From positions 28,236,011 to 28,300,010 of the forward strand of contig CM046297.1 of the NCBI GenBank assembly GCA_025267735.1: a stretch of DNA of 64,000 nucleotides. The letters run 5' to 3'. The notes beneath the pieces are model-generated. The model had not been told where the DNA came from. It was given only the letters and a program-made list of their open reading frames with translations, and did no database searches. The translations under genes and the position numbers were made by a program. Source of the DNA: Mactra quadrangularis. Taxonomy: Eukaryota; Mollusca; Bivalvia; Venerida; Mactridae. This document shows positions 22,193-35,900 of this stretch, in pieces. Position 1 is the first letter of the stretch. Every line of letters begins with the position of its first letter.

Positions 22193-22335
22193 AGTGGCCC
22201 AGTGGTTGGACGCGCGCTTAAAGACCGAGAGGTCGGTGGTTCGAACCCAATAAGGGCTAATTTCTTGAAAAGAAATACCTATGTTTTTTCCACTCCATCC
22301 AGGTGCATATTGGTAGCGTATCAATTTTAAAAAAA
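22193..22335 (+). mobile_element. SINE family C (copy 2), truncated
   Basis: Head AGTGGCCCAGTGGTTGGACG and GTGGTTCGAACCCAATAAGG, then CACTCCATCCAGGTGCATAT; the rest is missing. Confidence 0.65.
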
Positions 22336-22371
22336 ATGTATGTCTCTGTGATTTAATGCATACTCTTGATC

Positions 22372-22678
22372 ATGCAGGGGCGGATCCAGGATTTTTTTCT
22401 AGGGGGGTCTAAACTTTTCTAGGGGGGAGGCGAACTTTTCTAGGCGGGTCTGAACCTCGAACCACAACCACATTATACATATTTTGCAGAAAAAATGCAA
22501 CATATTGATAATAAAAACAACATAACCATTAAAATTATGTTAAGCACCGAGAAAAATTGCTTTATGCTACTTAAAAATGACTTACAGGCAAGAAAATTAA
22601 TACACTAATGGACAGGTACATTTTCCAAATTCTAGGGGGTCCGGACCCCCCTGGCCACCCCGCTGGATCCGCCTATGT
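22372..22678. repeat. GGCGGATCCAGG-ended element (copy 1)
   Basis: Left end GGGGCGGATCCAGGATTTTT, right end GGACCCCCCTGG...CTGGATCCGCCTATG, an inverted terminal repeat. Its G-rich subterminal sequence (AGGGGGGTC) differs sharply from the AT-rich surroundings. A second copy is at 24771-24981. Confidence 0.75.
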
Positions 22679-22744
22679 CATGAAATGAAAAAAAAATAAT
22701 ATTAAATAATATAATGTTCAACGGAGGTTGATTATGTATAGAGA

Positions 22745-23005
22745 AACCGGGTCGATAGTGCAGTTGGTAGCGTGCCGGGATTTGGAATCTCGGGTCCCGA
22801 AGGGGGTACGAGGTCGAATCCCACACGGGGAGGTTATACCCTTTCATGAAAATTGAACAATAATGTCGATTTTCCTCCATTGATTAGATAGTATGGAGAA
22901 GTTTCCGGCCTTGTGGAAGGGTAGGTGAGTACTGGATATAGACAAGGGTCCAGGAAAGCTAGATTAGGTGTGCTGGACGCCGTAAAATGACCTAATAAAG
23001 ATAAA
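22745..23005 (+). mobile_element. SINE family A (copy 3), tail deleted
   Basis: Head CGGGTCGATAGTGCAGTTGG and AGGTCGAATCCCACACGG, normal body, then the sequence stops at TAAAATGACCTAATAAA without the TGTGTTG...GGCGTTAAA tail. Confidence 0.75.
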
Positions 23006-24654
23006 TGAATATGTATAGAACGGCATAAAATGTAATAAACGTTGAAAATGCTTGTCGAGTAAAGTCTGTGTATTTTAAGCATATTATGATATATTATTTG
23101 TCTCGATAAATGTCTTTTAAAATGAATCTTAATGCTACGGATACGGGTAATTATTGTTTCTACCATGTATATCATCAAAGAAGCTTACTGTAAAAATCTC
23201 CTAATGCCAATCCCATTTAATAATAGTTTTAAACATGGTTATTTTTTATTTATTGCTCACGATTCTGTATTAGATAGATTGGTAACAATATCATGTTTAA
23301 TCCCAAAGGAAATGTTTTATAATCGCGTAAGAAAACGCTTTGAACTAATTATCGCGAGATCTCGAATTTCCTCGAGGATTGATGCCGATACGACGCGAGA
23401 GTTGATGATTTCGACCATTTAAAACGTTTGATCACTTAATTTAAAAATCTGATATCAGGTAATAAGATAAAGTACTGCAAGCACCCTATATAAACATAGG
23501 GTCCATGAGAACTCTTAGAATTATTCTGCGACCAACAAAAACAAAGCTTATTTACAAAGGAACAGAAACGATAAAAGATTTTCTCTGAGCACATTGTAAA
23601 AATAAAAATATTGTTTATATGGTTTCGAAAAAAGATGCATTTTCTATGTAACTTTTAACGGATATGGGCTGTACAATGGTTGCATGAAAAAGCCAATAAA
23701 ATGTCGGCAGTAGAAATAGAAAGGATTTTTGTCACATGACTTTTGCCCATTGCTACAAAAAACTACCCATCACAATATCACGGCGTCTCAACGCCGTGAA
23801 ATAAATGTTTCACGTCAGTACCGCAGGGAAAATCCCATAAATTTGAATTCCAGTTGAAGTTTATTCTACTTCAAAACATTTGAATTCCGGTTAAAGTCTA
23901 TTCTACCTCAATACATCTTAACTACATGTAGTTTTATTCATCATAACTTCCACGTTTATTCATTTAAAGACATGATCTAGTGATTAAAATACCTGCAATC
24001 TATCTCAATCTGTTTAGTTTCTATTAGACTATTGTTCAGCAACATCTGTCAAAGTATCGACTCTAATTTATAAGAACTGTCGTGAGAATTAAATCCATGA
24101 AAGAATGGACAAGTTACAAATGGACGCAATTAGTTGGTATCGTGTAGTCAGTAATTTAAAGTGTTGTTATTGATAGAGTTAATTTCTAATGAACTCGGGG
24201 AATAACAGAAACAAATTAACGTTGATTAATGTATACTTCTTAATGCATTAAAGGGAGGGTCACAGATTTTTAAAGAATATGTCAATAAATTCTGCAAAAA
24301 AAAACTTTGTGCATGCAGTAAAGATGAATAAAAAATACGTCCTTCCTTTTAGTGAAACGGTTTTGATTTTGTATGAGTGTGAATACGTTTACTCTGAAGT
24401 CCAATGTATACCATTTAATTAGTTTAGATACGGATAGACCGCTTTTGTCACGACAAACTTTCGTTCAGTGGTCATTTTCCTTGCTTTAAATGGTTCTTTT
24501 ATCAAATATAAATCAAGAAAAACTGTTGAAACAAAGCACTTTCACAAGTTTTATATATCATGTGTTTTTTCTGTGAGTTTAAAATTTCCGTATATCAAAT
24601 ATACTTCTACCCCTTTAAACGTCATATAAGGTGTAAATGTTGACTTCAGCTTTA
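23006..24654. other. Intergenic region, one short tandem repeat
   Basis: Two 47-bp units at about 23833-23925 share TTTGAATTCCRGTTRAAGT and TATTCTACYTCAA. Otherwise no exon, RNA or transposon was identified. Confidence 0.45.
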
Positions 24655-24656
24655 TA

Positions 24657-25093
24657 CAGTACACTCCAAAAGTTCTTGGACAAAACCCCTGTTAAACCAA
24701 TTCACATAAACCTATACAAAGAAGCTATATGCACCATCAAAATCAGCATTAATAAGTTTATCGACACATAGCATAGGCGGATCCAGGATTTCCAGTTATG
24801 GGGTGGAAAATTTAAGTTACAGGGGGCGTAGCACTCGTAGCGTGCGAAAAACTTTTGACATTTATATTTTTTCCTATAAATATCATATTTTATGATAGAA
24901 AAAAACATTTGCTTGGTCAATTCTAGGGGAGGGTGGGGCGTACGCTGGGTCCGCCCCCCCCCCTTGGATCCGCCTATGCATAGTTCAAAGTATTTTACAC
25001 AAATAAACTTTAATTTGTAAAATTTCATGCAGGAGACATTGTCGTTTTTTTCCCTAAAAACTTTATTTGTTAAAGAACTTTTGGAGGGCACTG
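24657..25093. mobile_element. Non-autonomous Tc1/mariner-type element (copy 1)
   Basis: Flanked by TA on both sides (24655-24656, 25094-25095). Left end CAGTACACTCCAAAAGTTCT, right end AGAACTTTTGGAGGGCACTG: the CAGTG...CCAAAAGT ends are typical of Tc1/mariner. No transposase is left. A different element is inserted at 24771-24981. Confidence 0.85.
24771..24981. repeat. GGCGGATCCAGG-ended element (copy 2), nested
   Basis: Left GCATAGGCGGATCCAGGATT and right CTTGGATCCGCCTATGCATA form an inverted terminal repeat. It includes a C-rich run (24953-24963) and sits inside the Tc1/mariner-type element, so it arrived later. Confidence 0.8.
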
Positions 25094-25095
25094 TA

Positions 25096-26035
25096 TACAT
25101 TGTCCTTGTAGTTTGCCTTACTTCTTTTCATGATTATCAGTAAAAGTTGAATTTCCTTAATGTACATTGTACGTGATATCGTCTAATGTCACGCAACATC
25201 GGAAAACCTTTGACTAATTCGGAGCAACTCTGTAACTTTAAACGCAGATAAAAATCGATGATCAAACTCTAACCTCACCGACGTGGTAATATTTTGTTAT
25301 CAAATTACTCTTAAAAGTAATACGAGACACCGTTATATAAAGAATGGAAAATGTAATTAGTTCAATCTCATAAATAAGTACCTAAAATACTTTCAAACAT
25401 GACACTACACTTGGTGGCAATACCACGTGACTATATGTCTTAAAAATGCCGCGGTTTGAAGCAGAAAACAATTAAAATCAGCCTCGGTTTAAAGTTTTAA
25501 AGAGCTGTAAGTCTTTTTATTCTTGACATTATTTCAATGATACCCACACGAGGCTATGCAGAAAAGTGTATACTATTTGATGTGCATCACTTCTCCAACA
25601 CCAGTCTTATGCTTTTTGTAACACCATGGAAAAGTATTCCATTTCATCGTGCTATATAGATACAGTTGTAAGTCATCGTCCTATTTTGAATATGAAAAAA
25701 ATAGACGGTTTTCAACGGTATTTGCAAAATATAGTCTACTTTCGTTTTCAAATGTCTGTGTTAAGAATGACAGATGCAAACACGTTAGTATAGACGTAAA
25801 AAGCCCCTTTGAAGGTATTATTTCACGTGCATAGTTTAAAATTATTGGATATCAATATTATATTGAGTAGTAACAAAAGTATAGTAATTATTCAATACGT
25901 TAAGTAGAGTTGAACAAGATATTATTAGAATGTACACATCGCCAGGTGTTTTCAGGTAAATTATCATTTTTAACCATGAGGCTTAGCGTCTCCGCGCAAA
26001 GGTCAGTAAGATCGTTTGTGTATTAAAGTTGTCAG
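25096..26035. other. Intergenic, nothing recognised
   Basis: AT-rich. No exon, RNA gene or repeat shared with the window. Confidence 0.4.
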
Positions 26036-26200
26036 TCATTTTTCCTCCATTAATTAGGTATATGGAAAAGTTTCCGGCCTTGTTGAAGAGTAGGTGAGTA
26101 CTGATTATAAACAATGGCCCAGAAAAGCTAGGTTAGGTGCGCTGGACACTGTAAAAATAACCTAAAGATTTGTGATGACACGGCGTTAAACTCAGTGTAA
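26036..26200 (+). mobile_element. SINE family A (copy 4), 5'-truncated
   Basis: Starts in the body (TTTTTCCTCCATTAATTAGG) and ends GATGACACGGCGTTAAACTC. Confidence 0.7.
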
Positions 26201-26226
26201 AGAAAAAATAGATAAAATTGTGACCC

Positions 26227-26622
26227 AGAGCTCGAACTTAGACTTGCACTTTTTTGCGAGATGATTTTATTTTAACTCGCAAAATGAAAAACAATCACTC
26301 GCACATTTTTCTCAAAGTTTCAATAGCATCACAGTTACTATTCATATATGCGATAAAAAACCAAAATAGTACTATATATCTAGCTATGGATAGAACAAGG
26401 GCCTTATAGTAGAATAGACCAAGAATATTTAAATGTTTAATTAATAATTGATACTATCGATCTATCTGGTTGTTTCAATGCTGATTTGAGCCTTATTATG
26501 TAAAACAGCAATATTTTTGCGTCCATTTCAACTCGCGAAACTTTGCGAGTAAGAACAAAAGTTACTTACAATTTTCAAATCCACTCGCATTTTGCGAGTA
26601 TGCGAGCTTAAGTTCGGGCCCT
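26227..26622. repeat. GGGCTCGAA-ended MITE (copy 1)
   Basis: Left AGAGCTCGAACTTAGACTTG, right GAGCTTAAGTTCGGGCCCT: inverted ends. The interior repeats ACTCGCAAAATG-type words on both arms. A copy lies at 43642-44137 and a fragment at about 27088-27185. Confidence 0.75.
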
Positions 26623-26739
26623 ATAGATAAGTTGTCATTGTAAAAAATCTTTAGCAAAGGGAGGTAAGTCTACAATTACTTCTTGATTATTATGGTAGAC
26701 TTTCAGTACTTTGATTCCTTCTTTACAAGTGCCTGATTT

Positions 26740-26990
26740 TATCGTCCAATGAAAATAACCAATATCAATCTCGGTCTTTTCATTTAGCCAATAAAATTGT
26801 ATTTTACAACACCGCCTTGGTTACATTTTCAAAATGGCTGACTGAAACTATGCCAAATTATCTTATCATCGATTTCTTGGTTATTTCTCCAATGTATTGA
26901 TAAAGATTAACTGAATATGTGACAGGACTTAAGATTTTCATTTAAATATATATTTTAGAACTACAGCAAGTGTTATATTTTGATTAAATC
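26740..26990 (+). promoter_or_regulatory. Probable inversin promoter and 5' UTR
   Basis: Three CCAAT boxes in 47 bp (26746-26750, 26759-26763, 26788-26792) precede CAAAATGGCTGAC (26830-26842), which resembles a YY1-type initiator motif and includes a three-codon upstream ORF (ATG at 26834, stop at 26843-26845). There is no TATA box at a matching distance. The transcription start is inferred to be near 26820-26840, leaving about 150 nt of 5' UTR before the candidate start codon at 26991. Confidence 0.45.
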
Positions 26991-26993
26991 ATG
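26991..26993 (+). CDS. INVS: INVS exon 1, candidate: start codon only
   Basis: The sequence ATC-ATG/GTAAGC puts an initiator ATG directly at a strong donor, phase 0. The next exon starts in phase 0 and has no upstream in-frame Met. Inference from phase and from the promoter-like sequence upstream. If wrong, translation may start at the Met codon inside exon 2 or in an unseen exon. Confidence 0.5.
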
Positions 26994-29900
26994 GTAAGCT
27001 GGCTTGTTTTATGAACTTTTTTTTGATTTTGAAGGTTGCAGAGTCTGGCACCTTAACTTAAGTTGTCGCTTGAGGCTCAGGTTGGAGGGCTTGAATTTAA
27101 GCTCGCATTCTCGCAAAATGTGAGTTGATTTTGAAAATTGAGAGTAACCATTATTTTGACCTGCAAATTTTTCGCGAGTTGAAAGCAATTAAAAACATTA
27201 ATGAGGCCAGTTAATAGCAAAAATTAGCCTACTGATCGAGGGGTCTTGTGTTTGATTCCGAGGCGGGGCATTCTTTCTTGGAGCTTGGTCATGAAAGTTT
27301 TTCTCCCTCCTACCAATGATTTTTAGCTCGACTTTAAGAAGCGTCAGCGTCCGCATCCATATTTCTGATTAAAGTTTTTGTGCAGTAAAATATTTTACTA
27401 ATACAATAACTTTTTTATTTCTTTAGGTATCGACTTCAAACTTTAAATGTATGTTTCTTATCATCAACCACATCTCATGTGACAAGGTTCATAACTCCAA
27501 ATACATTTTTTTAGAATTATCTCCCCTTGAATGTAGAAATTTCTTTAAAAAATATTTGTTTTATTTCTTTAGGTACTGATCTCAAACTTTAAGTATATGT
27601 TCCTTATTTTATTATCAACCACATCTCTTGTGACAAGGTTCATAACTCTAAATACATTTTTTTTCAAAATTGTCTCTAATGAACTTAAAATTTTTATTTT
27701 TTTTTTTATTTTCTACTTTAAATTTATTAAGGTTATATTTTAAATTTTAATGTTCCTTATCATCAACCACATCTCCTGTGACAAATTCTTACTTAGTCGA
27801 GCATGCTGTTTCCCCTGACAGCTCTTTTTTATTATGTAGGGCAGTTGTCAGTCACTGACGAAAGTATGCACTTAGTAGTTTGTTAACAGCTAAATCCAAA
27901 GATTTAGCCTTTTCAGGAAGAGTGAGTAGGTTGGCTGACCCCGGTTATATGACCTATACAATGTGTTGCAATGGCGTTAAACCCAACAAACAAACAAACA
28001 AAATAAAGTTTAAAAATATGCAGTGCAATAAGAGTTATTGATTTGACTATACTTCATTTCAAGTGACCAGGAAGAGTGATTGCCATCTTGATCTAACAAG
28101 TTCTCATAATGGATATTTTAAATTATAGTGACAAATTTATACTATTATTTAATATTTTGATTTTCTAACTTTTTTTCAGAGTAGAGATGATGGGTCAACT
28201 AAATCAATGGGCTCAGAAGGTACTGAACCTGAGGAGGCCTCGGTAATATATTACAAATATAATTTAACACATCATTTGCAGGGTTTGACACTAACAGTGT
28301 CCCTGGATTCTAAGGATCCAAAAAACTTGGGAGGAATCCCAGTGATGCTTAACTAAGGATTCCCTCAGGATCTCTGAAAATTGACATGAATAGTTTATTA
28401 CAATTAGTGAACCTGGGTCGATAGGGCAATTGGTAGCGCGCCAGGATTCGGAATCTCGTGTCCTGAGGGGGGTACGGGTTCGAATCCCACCCGGGAAGGT
28501 TATGCCCTTCCATGAAAATTAGGCAATAATGTCAATTTTCCTCCATTGATTAGATAATATGGAGAAGTTTCCGGCCTTATGGAAGGGTAGGTGAGTACTG
28601 GTTATATACAAAGGTCCAGGAAAGCTAGGAAAGCTGGACTCCGTGAAATGACCTAAAGTGTGTTGATACGGCATTAAATCCAATAAATAAATAAAATGAA
28701 ACAATTAGTGACTGCAAATCTGTATCTAAAGTTTTTGTCTTTTGTTGGCGGAATCCCTAATGTTACAGAAGAATCTCTGAGTAGCTGACTGTGTATTCCT
28801 TTGGGATCTCTAGTTAAAGCAGTTAGTGTCAAACCCTGCTCATTTGTACAACATCCTCTATTTTTGATGTGATTTCATCTTATTTATAAAGCAGTATTAA
28901 ACTTATAGTAAAGCAGCATGATAGTTTATGGAAGTGTGGAATTCTTTGCCAGACTTGTCCAACCTGTACATTTATATAATTATGTGTGGCAGTGCCCGGA
29001 CAAGTAAACTTTTTTTGTTTTTTGGCTGTAAATATACTAACGTAGCAATACTTTATAATGTATATCATATGTCTCAATATTTCAATCATATTTAACATTA
29101 AGCTATTTCATTCAATTATTTATTAAATTATTAATACTTATAATACGCATCTTTACCATATTTCACTGTATTCCTCATGAATTGAGTATTTAGCCTCTGG
29201 ACTAGTGCATTTTGATTCTGGACAAGTTGATCTTTAGTTTTTAATTGTCTGTTGACAAGCGAAAAAAACTTGGAATTCCACACCCTTGGTTCAAATTTTT
29301 ATTTTATCATTGATAGGTCTGGTGCAAATAATATAACACTTCGCTTGCATGATGTCTGCTATATTTCATGAAACATCATTAAGTTTTCATTATTTGGTAC
29401 CAATTAGTTTTAAAGTACAAAATAAGTCCTTAACTATTTGTGAATAAGAATAATGTAGACTACTTTTGCACTCAGGACCATTTCATATTTCCTTCAAAAT
29501 TTTAGCTGGATTTTTCAACAAAAACATTCAGCTAATAGTTTTGCGAAACATAGGTGGTCAGGCAGGGGGGTGTCTAGTGGGTTAACAATTGTATTAGAAT
29601 TTCATATATTTCTGCTATGTCGCATAATGGGCGAAACTTCATACAATGATAACATACTATGTGATGAACTGAATTAGAAAGTAACTGCAGCTCTATCTGG
29701 CTTTATTATGGATTATTTCCCTTTGAAATTTTTGCGTTAAAGTTTTTAAATCCAGTTTTAATGTGGTTTCCATACTACATTTCTTGTTTTTCTTGTTACA
29801 TATATCATATTACCTTCAAAAATTTTATATATATTTCATTATGTACTATATTTCTACAGGCACAAAGTCCAAGATCTGGACCATTTGATAACGCTACATC

Positions 29901-32900
29901 ACAGAAACTAGAAGGTGTCACACAGATACATGCTGCTGCTGTTAATGGGGATAAAGCTTCTTTGGCAAGATTGATTGTTTGTATGTATTCTATACTTTTA
30001 CCTCTGGTTTTATGAACCTATATCTGAAGATATAATTATGATATTACAAAAAGTTATTCATCTGTTGGTATTAGATGAGAATCATTTCAAAATACCTTAT
30101 GCCTCAGTCCCATAAAATCGTGGCTTTTTGCGAACCCGTACGTGTAGACAGCCGTAGATCGTGGTAAGCCTTGTGTATTAATATGACTGTACGCACATGG
30201 CACAAACAACACACCTGTATGGACACCTTAGCTGGAAGATGTGCAAGTTTAATCCACACTTGGCCATGACTTTGATCACGATTTGACTTTGAGACTGATA
30301 CGTGTAACCACGGCTCATCTCACAGACCCTGGTAAAAACGTAACAGTCCGTATGGGTACACAAGAGTTCGTACTGGTCTTGCAGAGCTTGATAGCACGTA
30401 GCCCGTACAGTGCCCTCATGGTTGTTTTTCTGTTTATGGGACTGTAGCTTAAATTGAGACAAACACAATTTAATACTAGTCTTCAGGACAAACTATTATC
30501 AGCACTGGACAATTGGTCCATCAAAATGGAAGTTTTACCAGACCAAAAGAAAGTTTATTGGACCTAAACAAGTTTAGCAATTAATATGCTAAACTTTCAG
30601 GAACGCAATTTTCAGGGATCCTGACTGAATCCTCAATATACCTAATCCGGAATTCAAATTTATGGATTTTTTCGTCTGTGCACAGGCGGTACAAATAGGT
30701 TTTCTACACATTATTGCTAAATAGCACAAACTATAGATTAAATCCAATTGTTCTTTGTACACACGTTTTCATTGTAATGGTGAAAGTTTGTTTGTACCGG
30801 AGGGGAAGACCCAAATATTGAATTCCGGATATAGTCTATTGAGAATCAGCCGGATTCCTTCCAACTTTTACACTGTTTTTGTTGAACCCTTCTCTTAGTT
30901 CATGTTTCCCAATACATAATGTCTGCTTCAAACTCCACATGTACAAGTAAAGTACAATACTATTTTGAGATCTGTTTTCTCATATTGTCTGTAAATGCTA
31001 CTGTCTGCTATTTTCGATGAAATAATTAACACTTGCATGTGTGAAATTGTCACTTCTCTTAATCTGTTGTACATTGTTTTCTTCCTTAACTGCTTAAAGT
31101 CATTATATATGCATTTTCAATTACACTGGTGAGTAACCAGCCTTCCTATTCATCTGTTCCAACAATATACACTAAAACCTGAGTGATTTGTTACATGTGA
31201 GTCCTTTTTTCCCTTATATAACAGGGGCCGTTTACAGGCACTTTCCCCTCTTGAAATTTCTTTGAAATCATGCAGTTTCCCCCAGATTTGGAGTTTAACT
31301 AGGAATTTTTGTTCCCCTATCAATAAAACTGCAATAGAATTTCCCCAAATGTGCTATATAAAAAACGCCCCAGGCCCCTTCCCCATATACTGAAAAAAGT
31401 CCTGCATGTGTTAAATATTATTTTGGCTAGATCTGCCTAATGTTTAAATATATCTTGATCTGAATTTAAAAAGTTTGTGCGATCTTAAAAAGTGCATATC
31501 TTTCCACTGGAAGCTTTAAAATGTCCTTACATTTAAATTCCGGCAAAAAAAACCCATAATTATTCTTAAAAAAAGTTTTTGGTTTTAATTCTGTTTTGTG
31601 GCCTTAAAAAAAATTGAACAATAACAAATGATTTAGCTGCCCAAAAAAGGGGTCATTGTTTAACTATGTGTAAATTAATTTGGGCTTGTGGAAATAAATG
31701 GCCTATTTCACATACTCCAAGTTCCAACTAGTCTGAAGCCCAGACTAGTTCAAATAGTTTCTGGCTTGTGTTCATTCCTTATTTGAAATAGTCAAGCTAG
31801 TTGATAATTTAGCCCTTTTCTAAACAAAATAAATCAGACTAGTGCTTGAGAAAATTTAAGGTAACAACTGCTTATTGCATCAGTCTGACATTGTTACAAA
31901 CTGAACAAATGTTTTGGCCCAGCTGTCTAAGCCAACGTTTAACCTATATTTTTAACCTGTACAATACATTCTACCTTTCCTGTTGTGTTCAATGAAATTC
32001 TCTCATCTGGTATTGAAAAATGAATAAAATATATGATACCATTGGTTGTACCTAGTCAAAGTTAAGTATTACGGGCCCCCAGTTTTCAATATGCAGGTCC
32101 TGAAATATAGTAAAGTATATAGTACCAAATTTTCAATATGCTAGTCCTTAAAAAAAGCTTAGTATACAATCCCTATTTTTCAATATGGGGGCCCTAAAAA
32201 AAAAATATCTGCCTTACATTAATATATATTAATTTGCTGGCTAACATTTATATTTAAAACAAAATGAATCCCACGCAGTGCCACATATTTTTTCCAAAGA
32301 TATTTCTTGTTATTAGTTTCAAGCACATTTTGATTATTTCACTTTGTTAGAAGTATTTGTGTCTTTGTTTGATGCATATAAACTTATTTTTAAAGCCAAT
32401 ACTTTCATTATTGTAGTTTTACAAAAAATTGATCTTGGAGGCTTTTCATAGTTGAGCCTTATTCAAACAAGTAAACATAGAGTGACTGGAGACATTTGTT
32501 TTCTATAAAGTCACCACTGGGGTTAAAGTCTTAAGTTTCATTTAGTTTACTGATAACATTTCCTTTGTTAGAGTTCATTAACTTTTTTTAACTTTCAATC
32601 CTTGAACATTTTTTATATATTTTAAGGGTTATTTTAAATGTATTGAGGTTAATTCTTCATTGTACATGAGTAAAATGGAGCCAAATTCTGTCATTTTACT
32701 TTTAAAAATATCAATTAAAATTAACAAAAATATTTCAAAAAAAAAATTCACTTCCAGATTTTTGGTGCACAGAGTGTAAAATTTGCTATTCAGTGTATTT
32801 TTTTTGTTTGATTTAAGTTCACAATGTTTCTTAAAGTACTAATTAGTATGACATTAAATTCTTTCAATATGATTTTTGTAAAAATTTTAATAATTGTCCT

Positions 32901-35900
32901 GCTAATCTTTTTCATGACTTAGAAAGATTATCACGCTAAAATTCTCATTTGAAAGGAGAGACAGTATCCAAAATAAAAGTAGCAGGCAGTGAAACTTCAG
33001 TAGCTAGTGTTATTGTTGATCTTCATTTAAGGCTTGTTGAGAGTCCTGTGGCGCTATTCACAAATAATTTTACAATAAATATCATTGTAAGTCAAAAGCA
33101 ATAAACATTTAATAATACGATCATTATGTGGCCAATCAATTCTAAAATATTATTGAATTATGTTGTATATTGTATACATATACCTTTTGAATATCATAAT
33201 TATCATAGTTATGTTTATTATCCTTCTGACGTTGAACTGCAAAATTACCTCGTATGAATTTGACTTATGATAACTTTTTTCATAAGAATTTTTGTGAAAA
33301 GGTATTGTATTTATTGGATATTATCATAACTCTACCTAAACTTTAAAGTTAGACTAATCAATACAGTATACTGTAGTCTAGATACGGTACAATAGTTTTA
33401 ATTAAATATATGAAAATTGACTTGTAAAGTAGTGAGTATATTAAATTTGTATAAGAATTAATGAATTGTTTACTGTTGTATTTCCAGTCTAAATTATTGA
33501 TTATATTACTGTATATATTGACCATTCTTTACTCTCAGACTCTATCTGTTCGTAGTTGTAGTATATTTTTAATAGAGCTGAAGCGAGTATCTAAGTACTT
33601 GGATATTTGCGATCCCGACAAGAAAAGGGTACGAATATTCGTCACATCCAAAATTGTCAGATCTTGATCTATTTTGGAAAAATATGAAAGAACATTTTCA
33701 GCTTATTTATTACTGAAAGCAAGTCGCACTACCAATGAAAACTTTAGTTTATGTATGGATCATCTTGTGTCAAAACTTCGATTGATCACATTTAAACAAA
33801 AATGTTATCACTGAAAATGTCCATAAAACGTCTGTAAATTGAAATATTTGGAGTACATGATTTTCCATGTAGAAAGGCTTCTGTAATTCTTCACTTAATT
33901 TTGTCATAACATGAATTCTGTATGCTTCTCCATTAACATGAGATTTGTGGTTGGATTCTTGAATCGCTACACGTGAATCGTGGTTTGGATTGGATTGCCA
34001 CTAGCTCCATGATCCATTGCCCTGATTTTTAAGAATTATGACAGTGCTCCTTAGACAAAAAATGTGTCTTTTACTGCTTACTGGTTTACACAAGTTATCC
34101 CCATTGCTTGTGGTGTACAAATTAGTTACAATTCTTGAACTTGTTTCACAAATGAGCTAAACTAATTTAGTATAGAGGTTGCCGCTCGTTAGAGGTGCCG
34201 TGGGAGAAGTCATACTGTAACATAATAAATACATACTGCCATACAGTCACTATTACTTACCCCAACACCTTTGACTCTCAACATTAACAAGCATATCTGT
34301 ATTCTTGTGTCATTTTCACATTTATTATCTCTGTAATTTATACTCCCAATATTTACTTTCATAAATGTTCTATTCAATATGAAGTCAATGTAAACTTTTA
34401 GAGATTAATTAACTTGGTTTTATTAGTTTACATTCTGAGTCAGTAAGTCTACTATGAATTATATCTTAAAGTTCAACAAATATGTCAAATAACAGTTTGG
34501 TGACCAGTGACTTCAGTAAAATTCATTTATTTACAGTGCTCTATTTAAAAAAAAAATAAAATCTTTAACTTATTATATTTTTAGCTGAATTTTTCAATGA
34601 AAAAATTGGGCTTAAAGTTAGGTGAAACCTGGGCGGGGTGGGCAGACAGACTTCATACTTTGATAACATACCATGTGATGAACAGAATTAGAAAGTAACC
34701 ACAAATCTACCTGGCTTTATTATGGATTGTTTCCCTTTGTAATTTTTGCTTAATTTTTTTTAATATGTTGGATATCTGTGTCATTTATAGTCAGATCTTG
34801 CTGAAAATCAGGCTTTAATGTGGTTTCCACATTACATTTCTTGTATTAAAGTAAAATAGCACAGCAATAAAATTGTAATCATTGAATTCAGAATTATATT
34901 TTTTCTTTAAAAATGTATATTTTTATGTATTTATCTTAATAATTTTGATGTTATGACATGAAAAAATAACTTAAAAAACCTGAAATTACATATGGATGTG
35001 AATTAAGAATGAAATGGGTTAACGACAGAGCTTTTTTTCAGTATTTGGGGAAGGGGCCTTGGGCCTTTTTTTATATAGAACATTTGGGAAAATTTTATCG
35101 CAATTTCATGGAAAGGGGAACAAAATATCCAAGGTAAACTCCAAATTTGAGGAAAAAACTGCATGATGTTTAAGAAAATTCAAGAGGGGAAGGGGCCTGT
35201 TAACGGCCCCTGTTATATAAGGAAAAAAGATCTGAACTGACTAGAGATTCCTTCCTGATCCCTAGTAAAACGGTAAGTGTTAAACCCTGCTTATAAAGCT
35301 ACTAAATATCTAAATTATTTATTTCAGCTAATTCTGGTTCTGGGGTGATAGATTCAGGTGATCAATTTGGTCGAACACCTTTAATGTTCTGTGTACTAGC
35401 TGACAGACTAGAGTGTGCCGAGTTATTACTGAAAGCTGGAGCTAAAACTAATCAGAAAGATAAAGGTGGTCGTACAGCCTTACATTGGGCTGCTCATAAG
35501 GTAAACAAACAATTCTGAATGGTAGGAATCCCTAGCACTGTCGCTAGTGGCCCTTAGCTACATCTAACCCTTGTATATCCCATATTGGTTATGGTTCATT
35601 GATATTTTGCAGAGTTATGGCTCTTTGATGAAAAATTGTGTGCCTTTTGTATGGATTTGATTCATATTTTACACACAGACCTGATATCAAGCAGACATGT
35701 GCATATCCCATATTGGTTATGGTCCATTGATTTTTTTGCAGAGTTATTGCCCTTTGATGAAAAATCTTGTCCGCTCCCTTTTTCAATACCTTTTGTATGG
35801 ATTTAATTCTAACTTCTTGTCAAAGACCCATGGGGGAGTTAATCATCACATTCAGTGATATTTAGTTTTCAGTTGAAAGTTCCTCACATTAAAAGTTCTT

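Noticed and set aside
30178..30468. 96-residue minus-strand protein
   Set aside because: Lies across a MITE-like element; no domain or splice support.
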